From Thalassospira sp. TSL5-1 (lineage in GTDB: Bacteria > Pseudomonadota > Alphaproteobacteria > Rhodospirillales > Thalassospiraceae), in assembly GCF_001907695.1 (NCBI RefSeq), contig NZ_KV880637.1:1674001-1738000 (forward strand): a DNA stretch of 64,000 nt, in the 5' to 3' direction. The notes beneath the pieces were generated by a model, which was given only the letters and a program-made list of their open reading frames with translations, ran no database searches and was not told where the DNA came from. A program made the translations under genes and the position numbers. Below, piece after piece: positions 24,655-30,993 of this stretch (its first letter is position 1; each line of letters starts with the position of its first letter).

Positions 24655-25343
24655 TATGCAGCGGGTGCCCAGCCAACAACATCGGGGGTTTCAGCCTGTT
24701 TTTCGCCCGGTGGCGCATCTTTGGCCGGTTCGGCATCGTTTGCCCCGGCCCGTTTCTTTTCGGCCCACAGCGCGGCGTTTTGGGCGGCAATGCGTTTTTC
24801 ACGCAATTCCTTGGCAACACCCATGACCTTAGGCACTGCAAACATGCCGATAACGGACAGGCGCTTGTACCAGACGCCCCCCGGCTGAATAATGAAATGC
24901 AGCCCCGGTGTTTCCAGACAGATTTCATACATTTCATCCGATGCAGCCCGGGCTTGCTGCATTTCGTCTTTTTCGATCTTGAGAGATTGCACATAAGGCG
25001 GAATCAGTGCGGTCAGGTTAAAGGCGGCACAAAACCCGACAAAAAACGCATCCTTGCCGATAAATTCGGCCTGTGTGGCACCTTCCCCCATTTCCCCGGC
25101 TTCTGTGTCGGTTTCGGTGGTAATCCCTTCCATGCCACCAAAATCGTCCCCCTCGCCTTCAATCGGGTCAACCGTGAAGGACGCCAAATGTTCGGCCCCC
25201 GCTGCAAAGTCCGGTTCAGGATCGGAGATATTCCCGGATTGCGTCAACCGCTCGGGGTTTATGGCCGTGCTGGATTTCAGGTTGTTCTTTGTCGTCTTGC
25301 TGGTCGTTGCCCCCGGCAACCATTCGTTTTGTTCGGTCATCAT
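24654..25343 (-). CDS. 229-residue protein coupled to the packaging ATPase, unknown
   Basis: Start at the ATG pair 25343/25340, 6 nt behind AAGG. Upstream codons up to 25448 are in the shadow of the zinc-protein gene. The N-terminal half is polar, acidic and probably disordered (DDFGGMEGITTETDTEAGE). The C-terminal half has a conserved-looking helical domain (FFVGFCAAFNLTALIPPYVQ, KDEMQQARAASDEMYEICLE) and a hydrophobic strand (RLSVIGMFAVPKVMGVAKEL), then a charged Ala/Lys/Glu/Pro tail. It overlaps the ATPase gene by 1 nt, which suggests a packaging or assembly partner. No family recognised. Confidence 0.7.
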   Translation of the reverse strand: MMTEQNEWLPGATTSKTTKNNLKSSTAINPERLTQSGNISDPEPDFAAGAEHLASFTVDPIEGEGDDFGGMEGITTETDTEAGEMGEGATQAEFIGKDAFFVGFCAAFNLTALIPPYVQSLKIEKDEMQQARAASDEMYEICLETPGLHFIIQPGGVWYKRLSVIGMFAVPKVMGVAKELREKRIAAQNAALWAEKKRAGANDAEPAKDAPPGEKQAETPDVVGWAPAA

Positions 25344-25575
25344 CAAAGCCCTTGCGTTCATGCGCTTTTTTGGCATCCCAATAAGCGCGCAATTTCTGAT
25401 TTGAAGCGACCCGTCCCCATTTTTCGTGGTGCGAACACCCTTGACCATTATTCATGTCGTTGGGTGTGCAAAAGTAATATGCGATCTGGTTTTTATTGGC
25501 CTTGATATGCACGGGGTTCCCACACCCCGAACAAGTACCAATTTCGATCACTGTCCCCGGATCAACGGTAGCCAT
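25216..25575 (-). CDS. small zinc-ribbon-like protein, 119 residues
   Basis: Cys15 and Cys18 (CSGC), then Cys36 and Cys47 with His49-His50 (CSHH) form a plausible zinc site in the first 50 residues. A helical, strongly charged tail follows (KLRAYWDAKKAHERKGFDDD). The length from CxxC to the second pair fits a zinc-ribbon or treble-clef module binding DNA or protein. It overlaps the 53-residue gene by 14 nt and the ATPase-partner gene by over 100 nt. Role unknown; position between rep and packaging suggests replication or transcription control. Confidence 0.68.
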   Translation of the reverse strand: MATVDPGTVIEIGTCSGCGNPVHIKANKNQIAYYFCTPNDMNNGQGCSHHEKWGRVASNQKLRAYWDAKKAHERKGFDDDRTKRMVAGGNDQQDDKEQPEIQHGHKPRAVDAIREYLRS

Positions 25576-25723
25576 TTTCTAAGGCTTCGATCCGTGCGGC
25601 CATTGTTTCCATCAATGCAACCGCATCCTGCAAGGCCAATTCTGCTTGTTGCGCCTTAGCAAATAGCGGGACTTTTTTCGCCTCCGCAATGCGCTGCTTG
25701 AGACGCTGCAATTGTTCGTTCAT
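25562..25723 (-). CDS. 53-residue coiled-coil micro-protein
   Basis: ATG at 25723 inside the end of the rep gene (68-nt overlap, other frame). The stop overlaps the zinc-protein gene by 14 nt. MNEQLQRLKQRIAEAKKVPL continues with AKAQQAELALQDAVALMETM and ends ARIEALENGYR. Leu/Ile/Met/Ala spaced in heptads across the whole chain predicts a coiled coil. The overlapping chain and helix pattern support translation. Function unknown. Confidence 0.55.
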   Translation of the reverse strand: MNEQLQRLKQRIAEAKKVPLFAKAQQAELALQDAVALMETMAARIEALENGYR

Positions 25724-26864
25724 CAAGGATCACCCCATCTTCGTCATGGATTTCATACCGGCGAAAAACCTTTGTCATTTTGTCCTTAAACTCCTTGGCG
25801 CTTTCTCCTTTCACGTTGTTGGCAATCATTTCGGAAATCAGTTTAGGCAGTTCGGCCAGTCGGTCTTTGTGGACCCCGGCCAGAACGGCAAAATTTGCAG
25901 ACAGACCGATCATCATTGCGGAAATGGTTTGCCGTTGCTGTTCCTGCATGACCTGTTTCACAACGCCCGGTGTGGCATTGCTGGTATATTCAAACAGGTT
26001 TTCCCCGACGACACGGCGGCAGCTTTCCCACATTTCATCGTCGGGTATCCGCGTTACGTTATCGGCCTCGTCCCACAATTCGGCCTTGTAACGTATACGT
26101 AGGAGCGCGTGAGCATATATGTCGCCTAATTTGGCCCGCAAATCGGCCCATGACGTAACGCCCCATTGATCCTTTAAATGTTTCTTCCCGGCGCGTAATT
26201 CGATGCGCCACATCTGATCCCCGGAGGCTTCAAATTCGTCCCGGTCAATCCCCCAAATCTTCCACCATTCATCTTTACGCTTGGCGACAATATCGCGACG
26301 TTTGTCGTAAATGCAGATTTGCCGCCCCGGCATTTTGCCAATGGTCAAGCCGGTACACTGGCGCTTTTGCCAGTGCTGCCCGATTTCTTCCCCGTGCATG
26401 TCTGCCTTGGTTGTTCCGTGCAAGGCAAAACGATGTGGATCAAGGCGAAAATCGCCGGACATACGCCAATCCATTGCAAAATCAACGCGGGCTATTGCCT
26501 CTTGCAGAACGGTCGCGCCAACCGCGTCAAGGTCCGCATACATGCGCGATATGGCCCCTTCAAAGCCATAGGCGGCCAGGGTCGCAGACTTGCAGGAAAC
26601 CCGAATATTCCATCCTTCCCGCTTCTGCGATTTGGAAAAGAACCATGTAAAGCCAAGGTTGCCTGTATCAACCCGGTAGGTATACCCGCCCCGCGCCCCG
26701 GTTTCAGCGACATGCCCCTTAAATTTCCCGACTTGCGCAAAGGTTTCCTGCTTGGTTTCTTGCGCTGTCACCTTGGCAGCTTCAAACAATTCGACCGCCC
26801 GCAATGGAATGAAACCCTGAAACGTCACGTCTAAGCCATCAAAACCCGCGTAAATTAAATCCAT
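25656..26864 (-). CDS. replication initiator, Rep_trans / replication-initiation-factor type
   Basis: 402 residues. Three family landmarks are visible. RVDFAMDWRMSGDF (about 146-159) is an acidic metal-binding strand. GRQICIYDKRRDIVAKR (about 204-220) carries the IYDK motif whose tyrosine is the nicking residue in Rep_trans proteins. MWRIELRAGKKHLKDQWG (about 239-256) is the third. These proteins start rolling-circle replication in plasmids and in many filamentous phages. PM2 itself uses a phiX174-A-like initiator, so this block has a different origin. The C-terminal 130 residues are extra and helical. Confidence 0.8.
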   Translation of the reverse strand: MDLIYAGFDGLDVTFQGFIPLRAVELFEAAKVTAQETKQETFAQVGKFKGHVAETGARGGYTYRVDTGNLGFTWFFSKSQKREGWNIRVSCKSATLAAYGFEGAISRMYADLDAVGATVLQEAIARVDFAMDWRMSGDFRLDPHRFALHGTTKADMHGEEIGQHWQKRQCTGLTIGKMPGRQICIYDKRRDIVAKRKDEWWKIWGIDRDEFEASGDQMWRIELRAGKKHLKDQWGVTSWADLRAKLGDIYAHALLRIRYKAELWDEADNVTRIPDDEMWESCRRVVGENLFEYTSNATPGVVKQVMQEQQRQTISAMMIGLSANFAVLAGVHKDRLAELPKLISEMIANNVKGESAKEFKDKMTKVFRRYEIHDEDGVILDERTIAASQAAHCGGEKSPAIC

Positions 26865-26896
26865 TTTTCCCGTTCCCAGTCATCCGTTGTAATCAG

Positions 26897-26925
26897 AAGG
26901 GGGCGTGATACAAAAATGCCCCCTT
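26897..26925. repeat. inverted repeat in the rep leader
   Basis: AAGGGGGC and GCCCCCTT, 13 nt apart, in the 69-bp gap between the methyltransferase stop and the rep start. It could terminate or attenuate transcripts into rep, or form the hairpin of a double-strand origin next to the initiator gene. It has a short T-run on the plus strand only. Confidence 0.55.
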
Positions 26926-26933
26926 TTGCCTCT

Positions 26934-27620
26934 CTAACCTGGCAACAATTCGGCCTGGCCGGCCGTATTCTTGGCATGGAAGTGAGCCAGGTCATTATTG
27001 GCCTGGTCATCGATCACTTTCTTGGCCCAGCCAGCAATGAACCGCGAATATGCTGGCGGGACTGCCTGCACAATTTCCCGTCTGTTCATCCAATGAATTC
27101 CCATAGCGTCGCACCAGGCCGAGAACGTGCCAGCTGACCCCCCGCCACCACCGGCGACAGTGACCGATCCGGGCCGCGTATCTGGACCAAATCGCGGCCC
27201 GGGCGCAGGGGCCAAAACAGGAAAATTCACCTCGAAAATGCGTTTGCGATAAGTGTTTAATCCGAACATGTCCCCGGTTAAAACGACATCAGGTCGCAAG
27301 GGCGCACATTCAACATTTTCCATACAATAAGGCTTGCCGGATGCTTCAAGCGCCGCACGACAAGGCTCTATCAAATCTTCATGCAAGGCCCGCCTGTCCA
27401 TTGGTGTCGCTTTTGAAAATTGCTGGCATGGCGGCGAAGCCCAAATAAAATCAAACATGCCAAGATCAAGCCAGGTCAGAACCTCGAAAACATCACCAAC
27501 GATTTTTGGAAATGGATAGTTTTTTGAATACTTGCGATCCACTCCGATCACTTCAAAACCGGCTTCGGCTATCCCTTTAGACGCGCCACCTGCACAGCAA
27601 AACAAATCAAGAGCTTTCAT
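26934..27620 (-). CDS. orphan DNA (cytosine-5) methyltransferase, short form
   Basis: 228 residues. Motif I DLFCCAGGASKGIAEAGF, motif IV with the catalytic Cys in SPPCQQFS, motif VI MENV, motif VIII TYRKRIFEV and motif X PPAYSRFIAGW. The target-recognition part between VIII and X is very short (about 60 residues). No endonuclease gene is near. In phages such enzymes usually protect the DNA against host restriction or mark it. The start overlaps the upstream gene by 4 nt. Target sequence unknown. Confidence 0.9.
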   Translation of the reverse strand: MKALDLFCCAGGASKGIAEAGFEVIGVDRKYSKNYPFPKIVGDVFEVLTWLDLGMFDFIWASPPCQQFSKATPMDRRALHEDLIEPCRAALEASGKPYCMENVECAPLRPDVVLTGDMFGLNTYRKRIFEVNFPVLAPAPGPRFGPDTRPGSVTVAGGGGGSAGTFSAWCDAMGIHWMNRREIVQAVPPAYSRFIAGWAKKVIDDQANNDLAHFHAKNTAGQAELLPG

Positions 27621-27994
27621 CGCTCAAACCCCTCGACATAGCCCCACCTGGCAAACTCCATTGACCACATGCGATAATTGTTGAACTCGCGCAGATTGCG
27701 CACCTGCCCCCACAAACGGTTAAGCGTTGACTGGGTCAGCAGCCTGCACATCGGCCAGATTTCAAAGCTGTCTATCGGGGCCGGTTCTGCTAGCGTCATC
27801 TTTTCGCAAGCTGCCAGCAGGTCAAAACCGCGATCTCGCGGAAGGAATGCGGCAAACTCGTTACCGTCCTCATTCCATTCAACAAAGACGTGCTTGCACC
27901 GCTGCAAAGCTTCTCCAAAGGCCACCATGTGAACGGGCGGGGCCTTACGGTCCCGCCCTTGCTCGTTTGCCCTGTTAAGCGGCTGCATTTGCAC
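27617..27994 (-). CDS. 125-residue hypothetical protein of the early block
   Basis: Not recognised. Overlaps the DUF736 gene by 20 nt and the methyltransferase by 4 nt, so it is embedded in a coupled chain. Composition is of a soluble alpha/beta protein with many Trp, Arg and Glu (CKHVFVEWNEDGNEFAAFL, RLWGQVRNLREFNNYRMW). No membrane helix or metal motif is seen. Possibly a DNA-metabolism or anti-host factor, by position only. Confidence 0.65.
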   Translation of the reverse strand: MQMQPLNRANEQGRDRKAPPVHMVAFGEALQRCKHVFVEWNEDGNEFAAFLPRDRGFDLLAACEKMTLAEPAPIDSFEIWPMCRLLTQSTLNRLWGQVRNLREFNNYRMWSMEFARWGYVEGFER

Positions 27995-28355
27995 CCGCCC
28001 GGCGCGGGCGCTCCCATTTGATTTCGTAGGTTCCGGCTTTCAGTTCCCACGCTGTCAGGTTCAGCGACATATGAAAGCTGGGATCGTCGAGCGTCATGGT
28101 CAGGAACTTTTTGCCTGCATTGTCCCCGCGCTTGATTTCCTTGATCCATGCCGCGCCAATCTTAACAGCACCCCGGCGACCGGCCCCGAAAACGTCGAAG
28201 GCAGGGCGTCCCGGTCCGTTTTCATCACCAACGGGCGGTTTGCCACTTTTCCAGTTTTCAGGGATTGCATGCAATTCAATGTCAATCCCGAAATCCAGCG
28301 TTTCAAACTTGCCGTTTGCACTGGTGAACTTTTCATCAAAATTCAAAACATTCAT
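27975..28355 (-). CDS. DUF736-like protein
   Basis: 126 residues. The C-terminal half carries the DUF736 pattern: VKIGAAWIKEI, then GKKFLTMTLDDPSFHMSLNL and GTYEIKWERPRR. In known members this reads IGAAWKK, YLSVKLDDPSF and an aromatic end strand. The family is common on alphaproteobacterial plasmids and integrative elements and has been thought to be a small OB-like or ssDNA-associated protein, which is unproven. An ssDNA-binding role would suit a rolling-circle element. Start overlaps the upstream gene (ATGA). Confidence 0.75.
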   Translation of the reverse strand: MNVLNFDEKFTSANGKFETLDFGIDIELHAIPENWKSGKPPVGDENGPGRPAFDVFGAGRRGAVKIGAAWIKEIKRGDNAGKKFLTMTLDDPSFHMSLNLTAWELKAGTYEIKWERPRRAGANAAA

Positions 28356-28555
28356 CGGTCCATTTCCCTAGTGTGATTGCAAATTGGCGCTTCGCGCAGA
28401 GGGTTTTCTTTGGGTTTAAAAGGGGGCGGCAGGTTTTCGTTGCTCACATCTGGCGCATTACCTTGTGGTGACTTACGGCACTGCCCGCCCCGCTTGATGG
28501 AGAAGCGCAAAACGCCCCTTCCAAACCCCCGGTAATTTTGGCTCCCCAGCCTCAA
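28352..28555 (-). CDS. 67-residue basic hypothetical protein
   Basis: Starts MRLGSQNYRGFGRGVLRFSI and is rich in Arg, Gly, Lys and Pro. Two Cys (residues 26 and about 60) are too far apart for an obvious zinc knuckle. The stop overlaps the DUF736 start in an ATGA arrangement, which is the main reason to accept it. Probably a small nucleic-acid-binding protein; unproven. Confidence 0.5.
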   Translation of the reverse strand: MRLGSQNYRGFGRGVLRFSIKRGGQCRKSPQGNAPDVSNENLPPPFKPKENPLREAPICNHTREMDR

Positions 28556-28567
28556 CCGGGCGAAACT

Positions 28568-28789
28568 TTAAAGACTTAAAAGGCTGGTTTGGTCCGTGTT
28601 GGCCTGCCTTGCGCGTGCTTCAAGGATTTCTGCAATATCGCCTAACCCTGCCTCGTGGCATTTAACCGCGGCTTCCAGCATTGCTTTTTCTGCAACCTCA
28701 CAGGCTAAAACCGCCCAGATCATCGCTTTGCGCGCTGAATTGCCCTGATTTTGCTTTGATTGCGTCATTTTTCGGTTCCCTTTTCCCAT
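28568..28789 (-). CDS. 73-residue first gene of the leftward operon
   Basis: First frame after the divergent operator region. Either the ATG at 28789 or the one at 28768 (MTQSKQNQGN, with AAAAGGGAA about 8 nt upstream) may be used. Helical and Ala/Glu-rich (ARKAMIWAVLACEVAEKAML, then GDIAEILEARARQ). No transmembrane stretch or family is recognised. By place it would be the earliest lytic product. Confidence 0.58.
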   Translation of the reverse strand: MGKGNRKMTQSKQNQGNSARKAMIWAVLACEVAEKAMLEAAVKCHEAGLGDIAEILEARARQANTDQTSLLSL

Positions 28790-28807
28790 TTACCGTTCCC
28801 GGGATTT

Positions 28808-28835
28808 GAGGGGCCAGCCGGGTAGCCAGCCCCTC
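28808..28835. repeat. inverted repeat in the leader of the leftward operon
   Basis: GAGGGGC and GCCCCTC with a 14-nt loop, nested inside a longer-range pair TTTTCCCA (28781-28788) and TGGGAAAA (28842-28849). It would fold as an extended hairpin in the leader of the leftward mRNA, with the first start codon inside one outer arm. It is a candidate for translational control or for a replication origin structure. Confidence 0.5.
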
Positions 28836-28869
28836 GACCGCTGGGAAAACGGATCGCTATTAGCAACGC

Positions 28870-28964
28870 ATCAACGTCACATGACGTTAGACAAAACAAA
28901 TCAGAAATCATTGTCAATGTCTAATATCACATGACATATTGATTTCTGGGAAACGGAGGTTGCT
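28870..28964. promoter_or_regulatory. divergent operator-promoter region of the element
   Basis: Two copies of TCACATGAC lie exactly 50 bp apart (28877-28885 and 28927-28935). The first is the centre of a perfect AACGTCA-CA-TGACGTT inverted repeat. TTAGACAA and its mirror TTGTC..TGTCTAA are also present. A consensus -35 TTGACA faces left (minus strand, 28912-28917). For the rightward gene TTGTCA (28911-28916) and CATATT (28935-28940) form a promoter whose spacer contains the second TCACATGAC. GGAGGT precedes the rightward ATG. This looks like a lambda-type switch controlled by the HTH protein it borders. Confidence 0.72.
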
Positions 28965-29351
28965 ATGAATACGATTGACGATTATTTGGACGCCGCCATC
29001 ATCAACGAAAAGTTGCGCTCGGATCGCGCTTTGAGTGTCAAGTTGGGATTGTCGCCGGGATCAGTTAACCATTTCCGCACAAAAAAGGCTTGGCCTTCTG
29101 ACAACACAATGATCAAGATTGCCAGTCTTGCTAACATGGACGAAACCGAGGCCCTTTTAAGCCTTAACATTTGGCGCAACATGGATGGTGCCGCCGCGCC
29201 CTTGTATTCGCGCCTCATGGACAAATTAAAAGCCGCCGCGATGCTTGGAATTGCTATGTTTTTTATTATTGCAGCCTTTAGCGGAACGTCTACCCCTGCT
29301 CACGCCGACCAGTTGCATGGGGTATTCAATGGTATATATTATGACAAATAA
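28965..29351 (+). CDS. membrane-tethered HTH repressor-like protein, truncated by integration
   Basis: 128 residues in the integrated form. A Cro/CI-like HTH (about 18-62: ALSVKLGLSPGSVNHFR, TMIKIASLANMDETEALL) is followed by one hydrophobic segment (88-106, AMLGIAMFFIIAAFSG) and an outer tail ending GIYYDK. This layout is like DUF3693-type proteins of Xer-dependent filamentous phages. The last six codons lie in attR, and two bases of the stop codon are host DNA. In the circular element the frame continues with LRSLTEYIRRLIYALKNNRL and NVPVKA, giving 154 residues. Excellent GGAGGT site. Probably represses the leftward operon. Confidence 0.82.
   Translation: MNTIDDYLDAAIINEKLRSDRALSVKLGLSPGSVNHFRTKKAWPSDNTMIKIASLANMDETEALLSLNIWRNMDGAAAPLYSRLMDKLKAAAMLGIAMFFIIAAFSGTSTPAHADQLHGVFNGIYYDK
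29322..29349 (+). other. right attachment site attR, dif-like
   Basis: Arm GTATTCAATGG, centre TATATA (29333-29338), arm TTATGACAAAT (29339-29349). Centre and right arm repeat attL exactly. The left arm is poorly dif-like and, by exchange logic, belongs to the phage site. The site lies inside the last codons of the repressor-like gene. Host DNA starts at about 29350, 10 bp before the stop of the convergent host gene. Confidence 0.82.
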
Positions 29352-29359
29352 TTTCCAGT

Positions 29360-29986
29360 CTACAGATACCGACGATGAAGTTTCTGCATGCGCCGTCTTT
29401 CGTTGCGCGACCGGCATTGCCGGGTTTCAGCATCCCGTGGATGAATATGACCGTGTTCATCAATATCGAATGTCCGGCTGGCCCCGATAACACCATTTTC
29501 CGAACTGTAAACCCCGACAACCATAATTTCAAAGGAACGGCATTTGATACCTTGATCTGTCACAAGCCCGGCTTCGCCTCGTTTGTGATCTTCCGCATGA
29601 CGCTGTGAAATCAGCCGTTTGATGTCGCCAATGTCAAGGGAGCATCCGGCCGCCAAAGGCCCCTGAAACGTTCCGTAAGCATTCGTGTCAGCCTGGCTGT
29701 CCTCCTGCATGGGTTCCCAGTCGCTAACCAGGTGCCATGTTTGTTCATCGTTGTTAAAAAGCCCGACCAGAATGACTTCTATATGGACGCTTTCCAGACT
29801 CATATTGCTGACAAGAAACCGCGAATGCAGTGTGCGTCCACGGGTTTGGTTGATCAGGATTTTGGGACGTTTGGTACGCCGATATTGCGCAAGCAGGATC
29901 TGGGCATAAAAGATCCAAATTCCCAGCGTAACAAAACTGATGGCTAGCTGGAGAACGGTATTGTGAGTCGTGATCCATTCAAGCAT
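29360..29986 (-). CDS. hypothetical membrane-anchored protein (host)
   Basis: 208 residues if started at the ATG at 29986 (a longer frame to 30070 has a less natural N-terminus). One N-terminal helix (VLQLAISFVTLGIWIFYAQ) precedes a cytoplasmic beta-rich domain (ILINQTRGRTLHSRFLVSN, then IEVILVGLFNNDEQTWHLV) with a charged tail (RCRSRNERRRMQKLHRRYL). No family recognised. It ends 10 bp from the right junction and is intact, so the phage did not break a gene here. Confidence 0.7.
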   Translation of the reverse strand: MLEWITTHNTVLQLAISFVTLGIWIFYAQILLAQYRRTKRPKILINQTRGRTLHSRFLVSNMSLESVHIEVILVGLFNNDEQTWHLVSDWEPMQEDSQADTNAYGTFQGPLAAGCSLDIGDIKRLISQRHAEDHKRGEAGLVTDQGIKCRSFEIMVVGVYSSENGVIGASRTFDIDEHGHIHPRDAETRQCRSRNERRRMQKLHRRYL

Positions 29987-30184
29987 GCAAACCTGCGAGA
30001 CTGCGAATTGAGGAAAACCTTCAAGACGCACCTTTAACGTCATAAAAACGTGAAAGGTTCCAGCAGCCATTCACCGGAAAAATAATAACAGTGCGACACC
30101 AGCATAGAGATAAAAAACACCCGCGTCGCAATTACACCCTGCCCGTCTAAGTTAACCGATAATCAATGTGTAACCGTCATTGGC

Positions 30185-30682
30185 TCAGACATTTTTTCCG
30201 GTATCGGGGCTCTTTTCGACGATTGCTTCATGATCAAGAAGTGGTGCGACATCGATATCTCCAGCGTCCATCATGGTTGAGACCCGCTGTAAAGCGGCGA
30301 CGAGAAAGCTTTGCTCCCATTCCTCAAGATTCTTGAATTTCTCGGAAAAACGGTCATGCAATGCCATCGGCGCCTTGCCCAGCACATCATGCGCCATATC
30401 TGTCAGCCTGACATATACTTTGCGTTTGTCGGAATGTCCGCGGGCGCGCTTCACAAGTCCCATTGACTGCAATTTATCGACAAGAGAAGTAGTCGAGGCC
30501 TGGGCAAGGTTCACTTTAGCCGCGATTTCGCCAACGGTCATTTCCCCTGCATCGTCAAGAGACTGCAAGACAAGCAACTGTGATGTTTTCAGGCCAGCGA
30601 GTTTACTAAGCCGTTTGGCATGAATGTCACTGGCGCGAAGAATGCGGCGAATTGAAATCAATGCGTCGTGCAACTTGTCCAT
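30185..30682 (-). CDS. ectR: MarR-family regulator, probable EctR
   Basis: 165 residues with a MarR winged helix: TVGEIAAKVNLAQASTTSLV (recognition region), then KRARGHSDKRKVYVRLTD, the wing with the D-x-R pair. It is divergent from ectA across 311 bp. MarR-type EctR proteins next to ectABC repress ectoine genes in methylotrophs and other Proteobacteria, so the same job is inferred. The C-terminal tail after residue 145 is unusually acidic. Confidence 0.82.
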   Translation of the reverse strand: MDKLHDALISIRRILRASDIHAKRLSKLAGLKTSQLLVLQSLDDAGEMTVGEIAAKVNLAQASTTSLVDKLQSMGLVKRARGHSDKRKVYVRLTDMAHDVLGKAPMALHDRFSEKFKNLEEWEQSFLVAALQRVSTMMDAGDIDVAPLLDHEAIVEKSPDTGKNV

Positions 30683-30993
30683 TTGCGGATCCGATAGAAC
30701 TCATTCCAGATTTTTTTATAGCCCTCAAACCCCTGAAAGACAAAGGCTTTTCTCATGATCAATCGCAAAACTATGTAAGTTTATATCGAATACTATATTT
30801 TTGTGACGCTGAAAAACTTTGATAATGAATTTGTTCCGCATCATAATAAAAATTATTTTTACGTTTTATATCAATGAATTAATCGAAATTTTTGACTGCG
30901 GAGGATCAATGATGTTGATTAAAATGTATCGATAATCTATATTTCTTTTCATTCATCTAGATCGATTGGCGAAACAATTAGGCAGATAGAACG
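30683..30993. promoter_or_regulatory. ectR-ectA intergenic region with a direct repeat
   Basis: 311 bp, very AT-rich. A near-identical direct repeat is seen: TATCGAATACTATATTT at 30784-30800 and TATCGATAATCTATATTT at 30927-30944, the latter 50 bp before ectA. These could be the EctR binding sites or parts of osmotically controlled promoters. No open frame is credible here. Confidence 0.55.

Larger units (their letters stand above)
18395..29349. mobile_element. integrated tailless phage, corticovirus (PM2)-like, inserted at a dif site
   Basis: The unit between the two 17-bp dif-core repeats is 10,938 bp. PM2 has a genome of about 10 kb. Seen directly: 27 tightly packed genes, 25 leftward in a mostly overlapping chain and 2 rightward. 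They include a HerA/FtsK-type ATPase, a 272-residue capsid-like protein with PM2 P2-like motifs, many one-helix proteins of 28-122 residues, a SleB-type hydrolase, a holin candidate, a Rep_trans initiator, a cytosine methyltransferase and an HTH regulator at the right end. No terminase, portal, tail or integrase gene is seen. Inference: a temperate, membrane-containing icosahedral phage that replicates by rolling circle and integrates with host XerC/XerD. A filamentous phage was considered and rejected because of the capsid and spike-size proteins. Confidence 0.85.

Noticed and set aside
24582-25505. 307-codon plus-strand frame opposite the packaging ATPase and its neighbours
   Set aside because: Antisense shadow with Cys-, Pro- and Phe-rich sequence and no ribosome site. 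The minus-strand chain has clear motifs and tight overlaps.
18395-29349. Filamentous phage (inovirus) as the identity of the element
   Set aside because: Rep_trans, dif ends and the membrane HTH protein would fit, but there is a 272-residue capsid-like protein, a HerA-like ATPase without the Zot membrane helix, a wall hydrolase and a holin candidate, and no pIII-like gene.
18395-29349. Tailed prophage remnant
   Set aside because: No terminase, portal, protease, tail or baseplate gene, and the element is gap-free with matching ends.
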